64,000 nt of DNA from Methylomonas methanica MC09 (GCF_000214665.1 NC_015572.1:3162001-3226000), one strand, 5' to 3'. Shown: positions 40,201 through 50,075, numbered from the stretch's first letter. The notes: generated from the sequence alone by a model not told the origin. Numbers and translations: made by a program.

Positions 40201-42555
40201 ATGACATTGACGCTGAAACGCCTGGCTTTGGCGGTGACTATAATAACGACACCAGCCTACGCTGAGGACGGCAAATACCATTTCGACATACCGGCGCAAT
40301 CATTGCCATCGGCATTGCAACAATTCGCCGGCCAAAGCGGTGCGGCAATGCTGTACACCGAGCAATCGGTTGCTGGCAAATCGGCACCGGCGTTGCAAGG
40401 CGAATACACGCTGTCCGAAGCATTGCATCGTTTATTGAACGGTAGCGGTTTGGACTACAGAATCGGACTCGACGGCACGGTGACCTTAAGCTCTGCCGGC
40501 AGGAGCGGCGGCCCGACATCATTAGGCGCGGTCACAGTACTCGGTAAGCCTTTATACGATTCCACCGACCCCTACAACCCGGATTACAACCGCCGAAATT
40601 CATCTTCCGCAACCAAAACCGATACGCCGATCATGGATACACCGTTTTCGGTCCAAATCGTACCGAAGCAGGTTTTACAGGACCAACAGGCAGTTCGCTT
40701 GAAAGACGCACTGAAGAACGTCAGCGGCGTAACGCCGGGCGGTTCTCAAGCTCGCAGCGATGAATTCATCATTCGCGGCTTTAGAAATAACACGATCTAT
40801 CGAAACGGTGTTCTATCGCCGATGCTTACCCAGAGAGTCGGCACCAATCGGCGCGAAACGGCAAATCTGGAAAGCGTCGAGGTACTGAAAGGTCCGGGAT
40901 CGATCCTTTACGGACGAGCGGAACCGGGCGGCATCATGAACGTCGTGACCAAACAGCCGTTGGCGCATCCTTATTACTCGCTGCAGCAGCAGTTCGGGTC
41001 ATTCGATTTTTATCGTACCACGCTCGATGCGACCGGTCCGATTACCGATGACGGCAGCTTGTTGTACCGCTTCAACTTGGCTTATCAGGATTCGAAATCG
41101 TTTAAGGAATTCGTCGGGGACGAGCGGGTGTTTGTGGCGCCTGTGCTGCGCTGGAATATCGATCCTCGCACGCAAGTCACGTTCGAGTTCGAATATTTAA
41201 AGGATGACTATTCAATGGAACCGGGCGTTCCCAATATAGGCAACCGCCCCGCGCCACTGCCGCGCGAGCGTAATCTTTCGGAGCCATACTCTAAACGAAA
41301 CAATGAGTTTATGCTGGCGAGTATGAACTGGTCGCATGACTTCAATGATAATTGGACTTTGCGGCATCGCTTCAGCTACGAGAATCTCGAAAGCCGACAC
41401 ACCGGCTTGTTCTTTCTCGGCAACGTCGCCGCGAACGGTACGATCAACCGGCGTTTTTTTATCGATGACTTCCCCTCTCAACGCTACTTCAATAACGTAG
41501 ACCTGACCGGAAAGTTTGAGACATTTGGGATGAAACATACCTTGCTTCTCGGCGGCGATTATTTTCGCGCCGACGATCTGATTACTCAAATTGGTGTGGC
41601 TGCTCCGGCCATCAATATTTACAATCCTGTGCATAGCCCCCTGCCTCCGCTGCCCGCCCCAACTTTCGGCGACAAAACCACCGCTTGGTACGGCCTTTTT
41701 CTGCAGGATCAGATCGAACTGCCGTACAACGTTCACCTCTTGGGGGGACTTCGCTATGACAATGCAAAGATCGATGATAACCAGTTGAACCGCACGGTTT
41801 CCGACGATGACCGCGTCAGTCCGCGTGGCGGTTTGCTCTGGCGGCCTTTGCATTGGCTGTCGCTTTACGGAAGCTATACGGAGAACTTCGGCCCATCGAA
41901 TAGCGAGTTCAGGACCGACGGCCAAATTCTTCCTCCGCAAACGGCTCGTCAATGGGAAGCCGGTGTAAAAACCGAATTTTGGGATGGCCGCTTGTCCGCA
42001 ACCATGGCCTATTTCGACTTAACCAAACAAAACCTGCCTGTATTCGACCCTTTAAATCCCCTGATTCCCAAAACGGCCGGAGAAGCCGCAAGCCACGGTC
42101 TGGAATTCGACCTAGCAGGCGAGATTTTACCGGGTTGGCGAATCATAGGCGCTTATACCTATCTACCGTACGCCAAGATTACCAAAGATGTCGACGCGAG
42201 CGGAGGCATTGGCAATACCGGTAAACGGCTGGTGCTCGATCCGCGTCATTTCGGCAGCCTATGGAATACCTACGAATTTCAGACCGGTAGCCTGCAAGGG
42301 CTGAAATTAGGCGCCGGCGTCACGGCGGTAGGCCAGCGGCAGGGCGATACCGCCAATACCTACCAACTGCCCGGTTATGCCACGGTAAATTTGATGACGA
42401 GTTATTCGATGTCGATAAATTCGGCGAAATTAACTGCTCAGCTTAACGTGGACAATCTTTTGGATAAACACTATTTCGCCGCATCCAATACCGGAAACCA
42501 AATATTTTACGGCGCCCCGCGCACCTTCATGGGATCGGTGCGGGTGGAATATTGA
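40201..42555 (+). CDS. TonB-dependent siderophore receptor with STN domain, unit 7
   Basis: A 784-residue receptor. Signal peptide (about 1-21, cleavage near AYA), STN domain (FDIPAQSLPSALQQFAGQSGAAMLY), TonB box LGAVTVLG, linker LYDSTDPYNPDYNRRN, plug (TPFSVQIVPKQVLQDQQ, SVEVLKGPGSILYGRAEPGG) and a barrel ending VRVEY. AAGGAG at 40186 favours ATG 40201 over ATG 40171, which lies 6 nt below the -10 core. Plug and barrel are closest to the unit 1 receptor (QDQIELPYNVHLLGGLRYDNA, AGEILPGWRIIGAYTYLPYAK). Confidence 0.95.
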   Translation: MTLTLKRLALAVTIITTPAYAEDGKYHFDIPAQSLPSALQQFAGQSGAAMLYTEQSVAGKSAPALQGEYTLSEALHRLLNGSGLDYRIGLDGTVTLSSAGRSGGPTSLGAVTVLGKPLYDSTDPYNPDYNRRNSSSATKTDTPIMDTPFSVQIVPKQVLQDQQAVRLKDALKNVSGVTPGGSQARSDEFIIRGFRNNTIYRNGVLSPMLTQRVGTNRRETANLESVEVLKGPGSILYGRAEPGGIMNVVTKQPLAHPYYSLQQQFGSFDFYRTTLDATGPITDDGSLLYRFNLAYQDSKSFKEFVGDERVFVAPVLRWNIDPRTQVTFEFEYLKDDYSMEPGVPNIGNRPAPLPRERNLSEPYSKRNNEFMLASMNWSHDFNDNWTLRHRFSYENLESRHTGLFFLGNVAANGTINRRFFIDDFPSQRYFNNVDLTGKFETFGMKHTLLLGGDYFRADDLITQIGVAAPAINIYNPVHSPLPPLPAPTFGDKTTAWYGLFLQDQIELPYNVHLLGGLRYDNAKIDDNQLNRTVSDDDRVSPRGGLLWRPLHWLSLYGSYTENFGPSNSEFRTDGQILPPQTARQWEAGVKTEFWDGRLSATMAYFDLTKQNLPVFDPLNPLIPKTAGEAASHGLEFDLAGEILPGWRIIGAYTYLPYAKITKDVDASGGIGNTGKRLVLDPRHFGSLWNTYEFQTGSLQGLKLGAGVTAVGQRQGDTANTYQLPGYATVNLMTSYSMSINSAKLTAQLNVDNLLDKHYFAASNTGNQIFYGAPRTFMGSVRVEY

Positions 42556-42644
42556 ACAACGAGACGGGATGTCAACCTTCGCGCCGCACGGTCGACAGCC
42601 ACTTTAAAAAAGCAAATCGTGCAACAAGCCTTTGAGTATCTTCC

Positions 42645-43874
42645 ATGTTTAGCTCTACGACGATAGCGAGAACCGACACCCGACTGGCCAAACTCAAAGC
42701 GCGCCGCAAGCTGTGGCTGGATGTGCATTTGTATATAGGTCTGATTGCCGGTGCGGTATTGGCCGTGGTCGGATTGACCGGTAGCTTTGCAGTATTTTTT
42801 GTGGAGTTGCAGGAAGTGCTAAACCCGGAACTTGCTATCGTTTCCACGCCGGTTGAAGATCGAAAAAAACTGCATTCTTTAAATGAAATCGTTGCCGCGG
42901 CCGAATCGGTAAAACCGCAGGGCAGCCGCTTTTTCAAGGTCTATTACCCCCGTAAGCCCGATATTGCCTACAAGCTGTTGTACTTTGTCAGGGATGATAA
43001 GCAAGCGAAAAACGGCGACGGCTATTACATTTTTGTCGACCCTTACACGGCAAAGGTCAACGGCGTGCAACTGTATTATCTTAAGGATAGCTATTGGGGG
43101 CGGCCTATCGTCGGCTTCATCATGCAATTGCACTGGTGCCTGTTACAAGGCAGAACCGGTGCCGACATTAACGGTATTTTGGCCGCGATTTCTGTCGTTT
43201 CCGTATTGACCGGGTTGATACTCTGGTGGCCGTTGACCGGAAAATTCAAACAGGCTCTAACCTTTAAGCGCAATGCCAGTGCCGTGCGCTTTAACTTCGA
43301 CCTGCATAAAACACTCGGCTTTTATTCGGCTATCGTATTGCTGCCGGTATTGTTTTCAGGCATATATTTTAACCTGCCAGAGCAGGTCAATGTACTGGTC
43401 AATTTGTTTTCGCCGGTAAGCCGTCCGACTGCGTTTAACAGTATCCCGATGGAAATTCGCAGCAAACCGCCGCAAGCCGGACAACAGGCGTTAAGTTTGT
43501 CAACAGTGGAGGCCATTGTGCAACAGCACTATCCCGCCGGCCGCTTATGGATGCTTTTAGGACCGAAAAACCCTACAGACGTTTATAAAGTCATGAAGAG
43601 GGATGTCACCGAATTAAGCCGGTTTATTGGTTATCGGGATATTGCCGTGGACCAGTACAGCGGCGAGATAGGCAAAGTCTACGATAAAAACATCGGCAGT
43701 AGCGGCGATAGATTCCTGGATTGGCAATGGCCTTTGCATAGCGGTTACGCTTTTGGATGGACCGGGCGGATGTTGGTGTTTTTTTCCGGTTTGGTTTGCC
43801 CGATCTTGTATGTAACAGGGGTGATCCGCTGGCTGCAAAAACGCCGCGCCAAACGCGCCAAAGTGGGCCTTTGA
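42645..43874 (+). CDS. PepSY-TM inner-membrane protein, unit 7 (ferric-chelate reductase-like)
   Basis: A 409-residue protein. Helix 1 LWLDVHLYIGLIAGAVLAVVG, helix 2 INGILAAISVVSVLTGLILWW, helix 3 FDLHKTLGFYSAIVLLPVLF, helix 4 GRMLVFFSGLVCPILYVTGVI. The periplasmic region KVYYPRKPDIAYKLLYFVRD and the DLHKT and WPLHSG histidines match the unit 6 paralogue closely, suggesting a recent common copy. It begins 89 nt after the receptor and is probably cotranscribed. I infer reduction of the imported chelate, not seen directly. Confidence 0.9.
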   Translation: MFSSTTIARTDTRLAKLKARRKLWLDVHLYIGLIAGAVLAVVGLTGSFAVFFVELQEVLNPELAIVSTPVEDRKKLHSLNEIVAAAESVKPQGSRFFKVYYPRKPDIAYKLLYFVRDDKQAKNGDGYYIFVDPYTAKVNGVQLYYLKDSYWGRPIVGFIMQLHWCLLQGRTGADINGILAAISVVSVLTGLILWWPLTGKFKQALTFKRNASAVRFNFDLHKTLGFYSAIVLLPVLFSGIYFNLPEQVNVLVNLFSPVSRPTAFNSIPMEIRSKPPQAGQQALSLSTVEAIVQQHYPAGRLWMLLGPKNPTDVYKVMKRDVTELSRFIGYRDIAVDQYSGEIGKVYDKNIGSSGDRFLDWQWPLHSGYAFGWTGRMLVFFSGLVCPILYVTGVIRWLQKRRAKRAKVGL

Positions 43875-43943
43875 GGCAAACGGCCCGGGATGCTGTAAAC
43901 GCCCCCGACCATGACCCGACATCAAGTGACCGCCTGTCGCCAA

Positions 43944-43961
43944 CTGCGGCATATCACACAA
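43944..43961 (+). promoter_or_regulatory. Conserved box upstream of fecI unit 8
   Basis: CTGCGGCATATCACACAA, 193 nt before the fecI start; one of six near-identical boxes found upstream of fecI genes in the window. Confidence 0.4.
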
Positions 43962-44154
43962 CTCGAAAATATCGGATTGCGCGCGCCTGCGGGAGCGCGG
44001 GCCTGAGGATTGCTTTAACGCACTATTGTTTTATAAATGAATTCAGTAGCTTGGCGCTTATGAGCGGCGCTTGCTGTGCGGATACGGTACTGCGTAAAAG
44101 TTGGTACGCTTTTTGTGTGCCGTTTATCAATCCCACTGCGACCACGTTCCAGGC

Positions 44155-44658
44155 ATGCCCCTAAAAAACCTATTCGACCACTTGTTCCGCAACCATCGCA
44201 ACGAACTCGTGCATTTCGCCGGCCAGCGCGCCGTTGAAATGGCGGAAGACGTTGTGCAGGAGTCGTTCTTGCGTTTGATGCAGCACCCGGACCCGCAAAC
44301 GATCGAAAATCACCGCGCCTATCTCTACAAACTGACCGGCAATACGCTGATCGACTACCAACGCAAACTGGCGGTACGCCAGCGCTACCACAGCGAAACC
44401 CCGGATTTGGATAGTCTGCCGGCCGAAACGCCCGGTTTGGATGTAGCGCTGCATCACCAGCAGGTGCTGCGCGGCGTGCTGCAGGCGCTGGACGGGTTAC
44501 CGCCGATGCAGCGCAGTATTTTTCTGCTGCACCGTTTCGACGGTTTAACCTATCAACAAATCGGCAAACTGCTTAAAATGTCCCGCAGCAGTGTCGAACG
44601 CCAATTTTACGCGGCGTTGGAACATTGTTTTGCAGCCTCCTTATCCGGCAAGCCCTAA
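44155..44658 (+). CDS. FecI-type ECF sigma factor, unit 8
   Basis: A 167-residue sigma factor. Sigma-2 shows AVEMAEDVVQESFLRLMQ and NHRAYLYKLTGNTLIDYQRK; sigma-4 shows LPPMQRSIFLLHRFDGLTYQQIGKLLKMS with recognition helix RSSVERQFYAAL. ATG 44155 gives the family-typical N terminus (MPLKNLFDHLFRNHRNELVHF); an upstream frame to 44101 is ignored. The fecR starts 22 nt later, the tightest spacing in the array, so the two may be translated from one transcript; no shared -35 was found for this unit. Confidence 0.9.
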   Translation: MPLKNLFDHLFRNHRNELVHFAGQRAVEMAEDVVQESFLRLMQHPDPQTIENHRAYLYKLTGNTLIDYQRKLAVRQRYHSETPDLDSLPAETPGLDVALHHQQVLRGVLQALDGLPPMQRSIFLLHRFDGLTYQQIGKLLKMSRSSVERQFYAALEHCFAASLSGKP

Positions 44659-44680
44659 ATCAAAAACGCTTCCATCCGTC

Positions 44681-45643
44681 ATGAACCCAACCCGCCTGAC
44701 CGAACCCCAGCGCCAAGCCTTACAATGGCTGTCTAGCCTGCGCGACGACCAGGCGGACGAACAACAGCGCCGCCAATTCGAGAATTGGCTAAACACGGCA
44801 CCGGAACACGCGGACGCCTATCGGCAAGTTCAACAGTTCTGGCAGCAGCTCGGCGGCCTATCCGATTTACCGGAAACCCGCCTGGATCAAGCCCGCAGCT
44901 TCGTTCGCCGCAATCAACTGGCGCGGCGCCGGCGCAATTTAACTTTGGTAATAGCCGTATTGGCCCTTGGTTTGGGCATACGCTATCCCGAACCCCTGCA
45001 AAAATGGATGGCAGTTCCATATCAGACCGTAAAAGGTACGCGGCAAAACGTGATACTTTCCGACGGCAGCCGTATCGAATTGAATACCGGCACCAAACTG
45101 CGGGTAGACCGTTTCGGTAGCCGTACGGTGTGGCTGGAACAGGGCGAAGCCTGGTTCGACGTCAAACACGACGCCGAGCAACCGTTTGAAGTGCGGGTGG
45201 GTGCAGCGCGCATTCGCGACGTCGGCACGCAATTCAACGTGCTGGTCGACCGCGAGCAGACCACAGTCGCCGTCACGGAAGGCGAAGTCTCGTTAAACCT
45301 GCCTGGAGAACCGGCGCTGTCGCTAGCCGCCGGTTTGCAAGCCGGCTTTTCAGCCGACGGCGCCCTGCAAACGCCGAGCGCCACCAATGCAGATACAGCC
45401 GCTTGGCGCAGCGGCATTCTAGTCTTCAAGCACCAGCGCTTACCGGATGTGCTGCGGCAATTGTCCCGCTACCACCCGGTCGAATTCGAACTGGCCGATG
45501 CCAACCTGCAAACCCTAAGCGTCAGCGGCCGCTTCTCCACTACCGATCTGGACGAAAGCTTAAGTACGTTGCAAAACGGCCTGGGTGTGCGGATAGCCAG
45601 GACCGCTGCTGGCAAGATTACGATCCGGGCACCAAATAAATAA
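44681..45643 (+). CDS. FecR-type anti-sigma regulator, unit 8
   Basis: A 320-residue FecR. N-terminal part RQALQWLSSLRDDQADEQQRRQFENWLNTAPEHADAYRQVQQFW; membrane segment near 83-100 (LTLVIAVLALGLGIRY); periplasmic domain LSDGSRIELNTGTKLRVDR, LEQGEAWFDVKHDAEQPFEV, DVGTQFNVL; C-terminal part RLPDVLRQLSRYHPVEF. ATG 44681 is used; a longer frame from 44591 would overlap fecI. With unit 7 it forms a FecR subgroup (IELNTG/LELNTG, RYH in place of NRYR). Confidence 0.92.
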   Translation: MNPTRLTEPQRQALQWLSSLRDDQADEQQRRQFENWLNTAPEHADAYRQVQQFWQQLGGLSDLPETRLDQARSFVRRNQLARRRRNLTLVIAVLALGLGIRYPEPLQKWMAVPYQTVKGTRQNVILSDGSRIELNTGTKLRVDRFGSRTVWLEQGEAWFDVKHDAEQPFEVRVGAARIRDVGTQFNVLVDREQTTVAVTEGEVSLNLPGEPALSLAAGLQAGFSADGALQTPSATNADTAAWRSGILVFKHQRLPDVLRQLSRYHPVEFELADANLQTLSVSGRFSTTDLDESLSTLQNGLGVRIARTAAGKITIRAPNK

Positions 45644-45724
45644 ATCGCGGAAAAATTTTTTTTGAGGTGTTTACGCAAGCTTAAACGCTCTTACCGGTGA
45701 ACCATTCATTTTTTTGGAGAACCG

Positions 45725-48115
45725 ATGAATCCGTTGAGACACTTGCTGGCCGCCGCCCCATTCGCCGTTTGCGTGGTTTCCGCTCAGGCTGAGGAGCAAA
45801 CTTACAATTTCAATATTCCCGCCCAATCCCTGGCGGCCGCGCTGGATGCGTTGGCGGCGCAAACCCGCGTCAAACCGTTTTATTCCGACCCTGTCGTCGC
45901 CGGCAAAATCAGCCGCACAGTGTCCGGGCGCATGACCGCTACGCAGGCCTTGCAGCAATTACTTGTGGGTACGGGGCTGAGTTTTAAACTAAACGGCGAC
46001 AACGCGGTGGCAATTACGCCTCCCGACGCCGGTTCGGCCACCACAATGCCGGCGGTGACGGTAACGGGTAAAAACGTTTACGAGGCAACCGATCCTTACA
46101 ATCTGGATTACGCCAGGCCGAATGCTAGTACAGCGACCAAGACCGATACGCCGATCATGGAAACGCCTATCAACATTCAAGTAGTTCCCCACGCAGTTAT
46201 ACAGGATCAACAAGGCATTCAAATCGGCGATGCAATAAAAAACGTTAGCGGTACATTTCAAGGCTTCACGTTTGGCGGATTTAGTGAAGAATTCATGATT
46301 CGCGGCTTCAACACCCAATACGCCAATTACCTTGATGGGTTTAGATGGAACACCGCCCGAATACCTCTTGCAAATATCGAACGAATTGAAGTGGTCAAAG
46401 GGGCTGCGGCAAACTTATATGGACGTATCCAACCCGGCGGCATGATCAATGCTGTAACCAAACGTCCACAAGCAACACCCTACTATGCATTGGAACAGCG
46501 CTTCGGCTCGTACGATCTTTATCAGACTTTGGCCGATGCCACTGGTGCGATCAATGATGATGGCTCTTTGATGTACCGACTCAACTTTGAATACTTGGAC
46601 AAAAAATCGTTCCGGGATTTCGATTTTAAGGATCGAGTATTTCTCGCCCCGTCACTAACATGGAAAATCAGCGACAGAACACAACTTGACTTTGATTTTA
46701 TTTATTCCGATGAAAATAGCCTGGAAGATCATGGCGTAGTAGCAAGTGCCACTACGCGTCGCCCGGTCAATATTCCTATCTCGCGATTTTTAGGAGAACC
46801 CGAGTTAGACAAAAGCCGCACCACGCTATACAGCACCGCTATAACACTCAATCATTCGTTTTCAGAAAATTGGAGCATAAACGCCAAGTTTAATTATTTG
46901 AAGCGTGATGTTATAGATCAACAACATGCGGCTCCCGGAGGCGTATTGAATGAAACTACCGGTCTATTACGCAGAAACTTCTTCGGCGGCCCCGCAGAAG
47001 CTAATTCTTATGGTGGCACTGTAAATATCAACGGGAAATTTTCTACGTGGGGACTAAAACACAGCGCCTTAGTTGGCTGGGATTATTACGGTTGGAATCA
47101 GGCTATTGATTCATGGCGCTTAAGACCGGTTGCTGTTGGCGGCGTCGTAAACCCGATTAATATTTTCAACCCGCTATATGGACAATCTGGAGTAAATTTG
47201 GCGAGCACTCCAAAGAATTTTTTTGCGGATGAAAGAGATAGCTGGAATGGGGTTTATTTCCAAGATCAAATAACCTTATTCGAGAAACTGCATATTCTAG
47301 GCGGTGGACGCTATGATTGGGCATTGAACGGCAGGGGATTTTCAGAAAATTCATTTAAAAACGCCACTGCGAATTTCTCAAATGTTGAAAGCCAAAAATT
47401 CAGCCCTCGTGTTGGTTTGTTATACCAACCGTGGGATTGGCTCTCAATTTATGGCAACTATGTAGAATCACTTGGTGCCGCTAATACTGGGATTGGTGTG
47501 GATGGTCAAATTATACAACCCGAAACAGCAGAGCAGTATGAAATTGGCTTCAAAACTGAGTTTTTCGATAAACGTTTAATATCAAGCTTCGCTTTTTACC
47601 AACTCACAAAACAAAATATGAGCGTGCCTATTGTTGGCACCGGATTCTCCCAAGCTATTGGTGAAGCTCAAAGCAAGGGGTTCGAGTTTGATATTTCAGG
47701 GAAAGTTTCAGAAGGATTGCACCTGATTGCATCCTACGCTTATACCGACGCGGTTATTCGAAAAGGTACAAACTCGGGAAACCGCTTATGGAATGTGCCA
47801 CACAATGGCGGTAGTTTCTGGGCAAAATACGATCTTCAGCAAGAAACTCTTAGAGGTTTAACGCTTGGTGCCGGTGTATTTTTTCAAGATCAACGAGAAG
47901 GCGATATGGCTAATAGCTTTGAACTACCTGGATATGCCAGAGTAGATGCATTGATTAAATACAAATTGCCTATCGCAAGCGCAAAAACAACCTTTCAGTT
48001 AAATGTCGAAAACCTATTGGATCACCAATATTACGCAGGAACTGCAAATGACAAATCTTTTATAAATCCGGGCGCTCCGCGCACGTTTATTGGCTCCATT
48101 AGAGTGGAGTTTTAA
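45725..48115 (+). CDS. TonB-dependent siderophore receptor with STN domain, unit 8
   Basis: A 796-residue receptor. Signal peptide 1-22, STN domain (FNIPAQSLAAALDALAAQTRVKPFY), TonB box TMPAVTVTG, linker VYEATDPYNLDYARPN, plug (TPINIQVVPHAVIQDQQ, RIEVVKGAAANLYGRIQPGG) and a barrel ending IRVEF. GGAG before ATG 45725 supports the start. An A/T block (45651-45663) lies upstream, but the -10 core is not clear (CGCTCTTA at 45686 is possible). The barrel part from about 46200 is clearly richer in A/T than the STN part and than the flanking genes. Confidence 0.95.
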   Translation: MNPLRHLLAAAPFAVCVVSAQAEEQTYNFNIPAQSLAAALDALAAQTRVKPFYSDPVVAGKISRTVSGRMTATQALQQLLVGTGLSFKLNGDNAVAITPPDAGSATTMPAVTVTGKNVYEATDPYNLDYARPNASTATKTDTPIMETPINIQVVPHAVIQDQQGIQIGDAIKNVSGTFQGFTFGGFSEEFMIRGFNTQYANYLDGFRWNTARIPLANIERIEVVKGAAANLYGRIQPGGMINAVTKRPQATPYYALEQRFGSYDLYQTLADATGAINDDGSLMYRLNFEYLDKKSFRDFDFKDRVFLAPSLTWKISDRTQLDFDFIYSDENSLEDHGVVASATTRRPVNIPISRFLGEPELDKSRTTLYSTAITLNHSFSENWSINAKFNYLKRDVIDQQHAAPGGVLNETTGLLRRNFFGGPAEANSYGGTVNINGKFSTWGLKHSALVGWDYYGWNQAIDSWRLRPVAVGGVVNPINIFNPLYGQSGVNLASTPKNFFADERDSWNGVYFQDQITLFEKLHILGGGRYDWALNGRGFSENSFKNATANFSNVESQKFSPRVGLLYQPWDWLSIYGNYVESLGAANTGIGVDGQIIQPETAEQYEIGFKTEFFDKRLISSFAFYQLTKQNMSVPIVGTGFSQAIGEAQSKGFEFDISGKVSEGLHLIASYAYTDAVIRKGTNSGNRLWNVPHNGGSFWAKYDLQQETLRGLTLGAGVFFQDQREGDMANSFELPGYARVDALIKYKLPIASAKTTFQLNVENLLDHQYYAGTANDKSFINPGAPRTFIGSIRVEF

Positions 48116-48509
48116 CTCTGCTGGGCAAAGATTGTAGATCTGCCCTGTACCTTCAAACCGACCGCCCCGTATATTGGGTTTGTCGGTTGGCGGTAAGGTA
48201 CGAGCCCTCAACGTGTTTGATCAGTTCGGCCATTGCCTATCATTGGCGGTTTTGTCGGCTAATTGCCTCACTTTCGCGGTTGGCCGGCAACTCAACGCTT
48301 GTCGAGTTGGGGGTCGTATCTCACCCCAACCCGAAACTGCGGCATATCACCCATCCACCGCGTCATTTCACCTATTTTTTTATCGTCCGAGGAGAGGTCA
48401 ATTTTCTTATTCCCGGCGTTACCTCGCAATCAACCGGCATTTTCGGGTAATGGCTTCAATTTTGCTCGTGCCAAAACTTTAACAGTACGGGACCCCCATC
48501 CGGCCAGCC
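48116..48509. other. Leader of unit 9 with intergenic repeat and fecI-upstream box
   Basis: The 394-nt gap holds the 48200-48290 copy of the repeat also present at 20721-20816, and the box CTGCGGCATATCACCCAT at 48337-48354, 156 nt before fecI. I see no gene in it. Confidence 0.5.
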
Positions 48510-49022
48510 ATGTCTGCTCTACCCAATCAAGCGATTCAGGAGCTGTATCTCAATTGCCATGGCGAGCTGGAAGCGGTGCTGTTTTCGCGGTTGCGTTGCC
48601 GGGAAACCGCCGCCGATATTTGTCAGGAAGCGTTCGTGCGCCTGTGCCGCGCCGAGGATTTGAGTGGGGTCGGCAATCTGAAAGCCTATCTGTTTCGCAC
48701 CGCCATGAACCTGATGTTCGACCATTACCGCAGCCAAGCGGTGCGCGAGCCCGCCAACGTGCCATGGCACGACGATAGCCCACCGGATGCGGAAGATCTG
48801 CGCTGCGCCGAAACCGTGGCTTTGGGCGAACAGGAGCTGGACCGGCTGGTCGCCGCTCTGGAGACGTTGTCGCCGTTATGTCAGCGGATTTTTTATCTGA
48901 ACCGGTTCGAAGGCTTGAAACAACGGGAAATCGCCGAAACCCTGAATATTTCCATTCGTACCGTGGAAGACAATATCAAGCGGGCCTTGGTCCATTGCGC
49001 CAACTCACTGGCTCAAAACTAG
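48510..49022 (+). CDS. FecI-type ECF sigma factor, unit 9
   Basis: A 170-residue sigma factor. Sigma-2 shows CRETAADICQEAFVRLCR and NLKAYLFRTAMNLMFDHYRS; sigma-4 shows LSPLCQRIFYLNRFEGLKQREIAETLNIS with recognition helix IRTVEDNIKRAL. The Asp-Asn pair in the helix (VEDN) is not seen in the other sigma factors here and goes with the GAYGTGG promoter element. It is 69 nt before fecR. Confidence 0.92.
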   Translation: MSALPNQAIQELYLNCHGELEAVLFSRLRCRETAADICQEAFVRLCRAEDLSGVGNLKAYLFRTAMNLMFDHYRSQAVREPANVPWHDDSPPDAEDLRCAETVALGEQELDRLVAALETLSPLCQRIFYLNRFEGLKQREIAETLNISIRTVEDNIKRALVHCANSLAQN

Positions 49023-49026
49023 CTTC

Positions 49027-49056
49027 GATGTGGTTTAGTGCTTACGCCTCGTCTAT
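49027..49056 (+). promoter_or_regulatory. Candidate ECF promoter of fecR unit 9
   Basis: GATGTGG at 49027-49033 and CGTCTAT at 49050-49056, 23 nt apart; the receptor promoter has GACGTGG at the same distance, and both are followed by a TTTAG. Confidence 0.62.
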
Positions 49057-49091
49057 GATGTATTCCTTCATTTGTTTACCCGGATCTCGCC

Positions 49092-50075
49092 ATGACTAGC
49101 CAACCGCCGACTGCCGCTGCCGAGCGTCTGCTGGACGAAGCCTGCGGCTGGGTCGGCAAAATGCATTCCGGGCACTTCGCCCCGGATGCTCAACAACAAC
49201 TGGCCGCTTGGCGCGCTACCGATGCCAGCCATGAGCAAGCCTGGCAAAAAGCCCTGGCCTTGTGGCAAGGCATGGAACAACTGCGCGGCCGCCGTATCCC
49301 CGGCGCGGAGCCGCTGCTAACCGAACGCAACCGAAAACCCGCCGCTCGCGGCCGGCACGATATTAAGCGCCGCGCATATCTGGCGGCTGCCTGTTGCGCG
49401 GCCCTGGCCGTGAGCCTGGCAGCCTATTATCCGCCGCAGCTTTGGCAAGCCGATTATCTGACCCAAAAAGGCGAGCAGCGCCGGATCAGTCTGGCCGACG
49501 GCTCGCGAGTGACTCTGAACAGCGGCAGCGCGGTTGAATTGCATTTCGACGGCACCGTGCGCCGCATTGAATTGTTACAGGGCGAAGCGTTTTTCGAAGT
49601 GGCCAAGGATGCCGACCGTCCCTTCATCGTCAGCACGGACGGCCCCGAAATACGCGCGGTGGGGACTGCTTTCGATGTTCACCGTCTGGCTGGACGCACC
49701 GACGTCGAACTGGTGGAGGGCGTTGTGGAACTGCAAGATGCGGCACATAAACATCGCCTGCGCCTGCAAGCCGGGCAAGCGGCAAGCATCGGCGCCGGCA
49801 ATATCGACATTCAGCCGCAACCCCGCGCCGAAAACATGGCCTTGTGGCGCGACGGTTTGCTGCAATTCGACGGCCTGCCGCTCGGCGCGGCGGTGGCGCA
49901 GATCAACCGTTACCGGCCCGGCAAGGTGGTATTGCTAAATCAGACCTTGGCGGAAACCCGTATCAGCGGCCTGTTCCGACTCGATGCGCTGGATCAAGCC
50001 GTTACCAGCCTGCAAACCGCCGTGCCGCAATTGCAAATCGTGCAAATTACGCCGTATCTGCTGGTGTTGCGGTAG
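49092..50075 (+). CDS. FecR-type anti-sigma regulator, unit 9
   Basis: A 327-residue FecR. N-terminal part DEACGWVGKMHSGHFAPDAQQQLAAWRATDASHEQAWQKALALW; membrane segment near 95-113 (AYLAAACCAALAVSLAAYY); periplasmic domain LADGSRVTLNSGSAVELHF, LLQGEAFFEVAKDADRPFIV, AVGTAFDVH; C-terminal part PLGAAVAQINRYRPGKVVLL. The start codon lies 36 nt below the -10 core. Confidence 0.93.
   Translation: MTSQPPTAAAERLLDEACGWVGKMHSGHFAPDAQQQLAAWRATDASHEQAWQKALALWQGMEQLRGRRIPGAEPLLTERNRKPAARGRHDIKRRAYLAAACCAALAVSLAAYYPPQLWQADYLTQKGEQRRISLADGSRVTLNSGSAVELHFDGTVRRIELLQGEAFFEVAKDADRPFIVSTDGPEIRAVGTAFDVHRLAGRTDVELVEGVVELQDAAHKHRLRLQAGQAASIGAGNIDIQPQPRAENMALWRDGLLQFDGLPLGAAVAQINRYRPGKVVLLNQTLAETRISGLFRLDALDQAVTSLQTAVPQLQIVQITPYLLVLR

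Noticed and set aside
44591..44680. Longer FecR of unit 8 overlapping fecI
   Set aside because: The extra residues are a frame-shifted reading of the end of fecI; ATG 44681 gives the normal FecR start.
44654..44683. CGTCATG at 44677 as the fecR promoter of unit 8
   Set aside because: The core would include the start codon itself, and the -35 position has no match before the unit 8 receptor.
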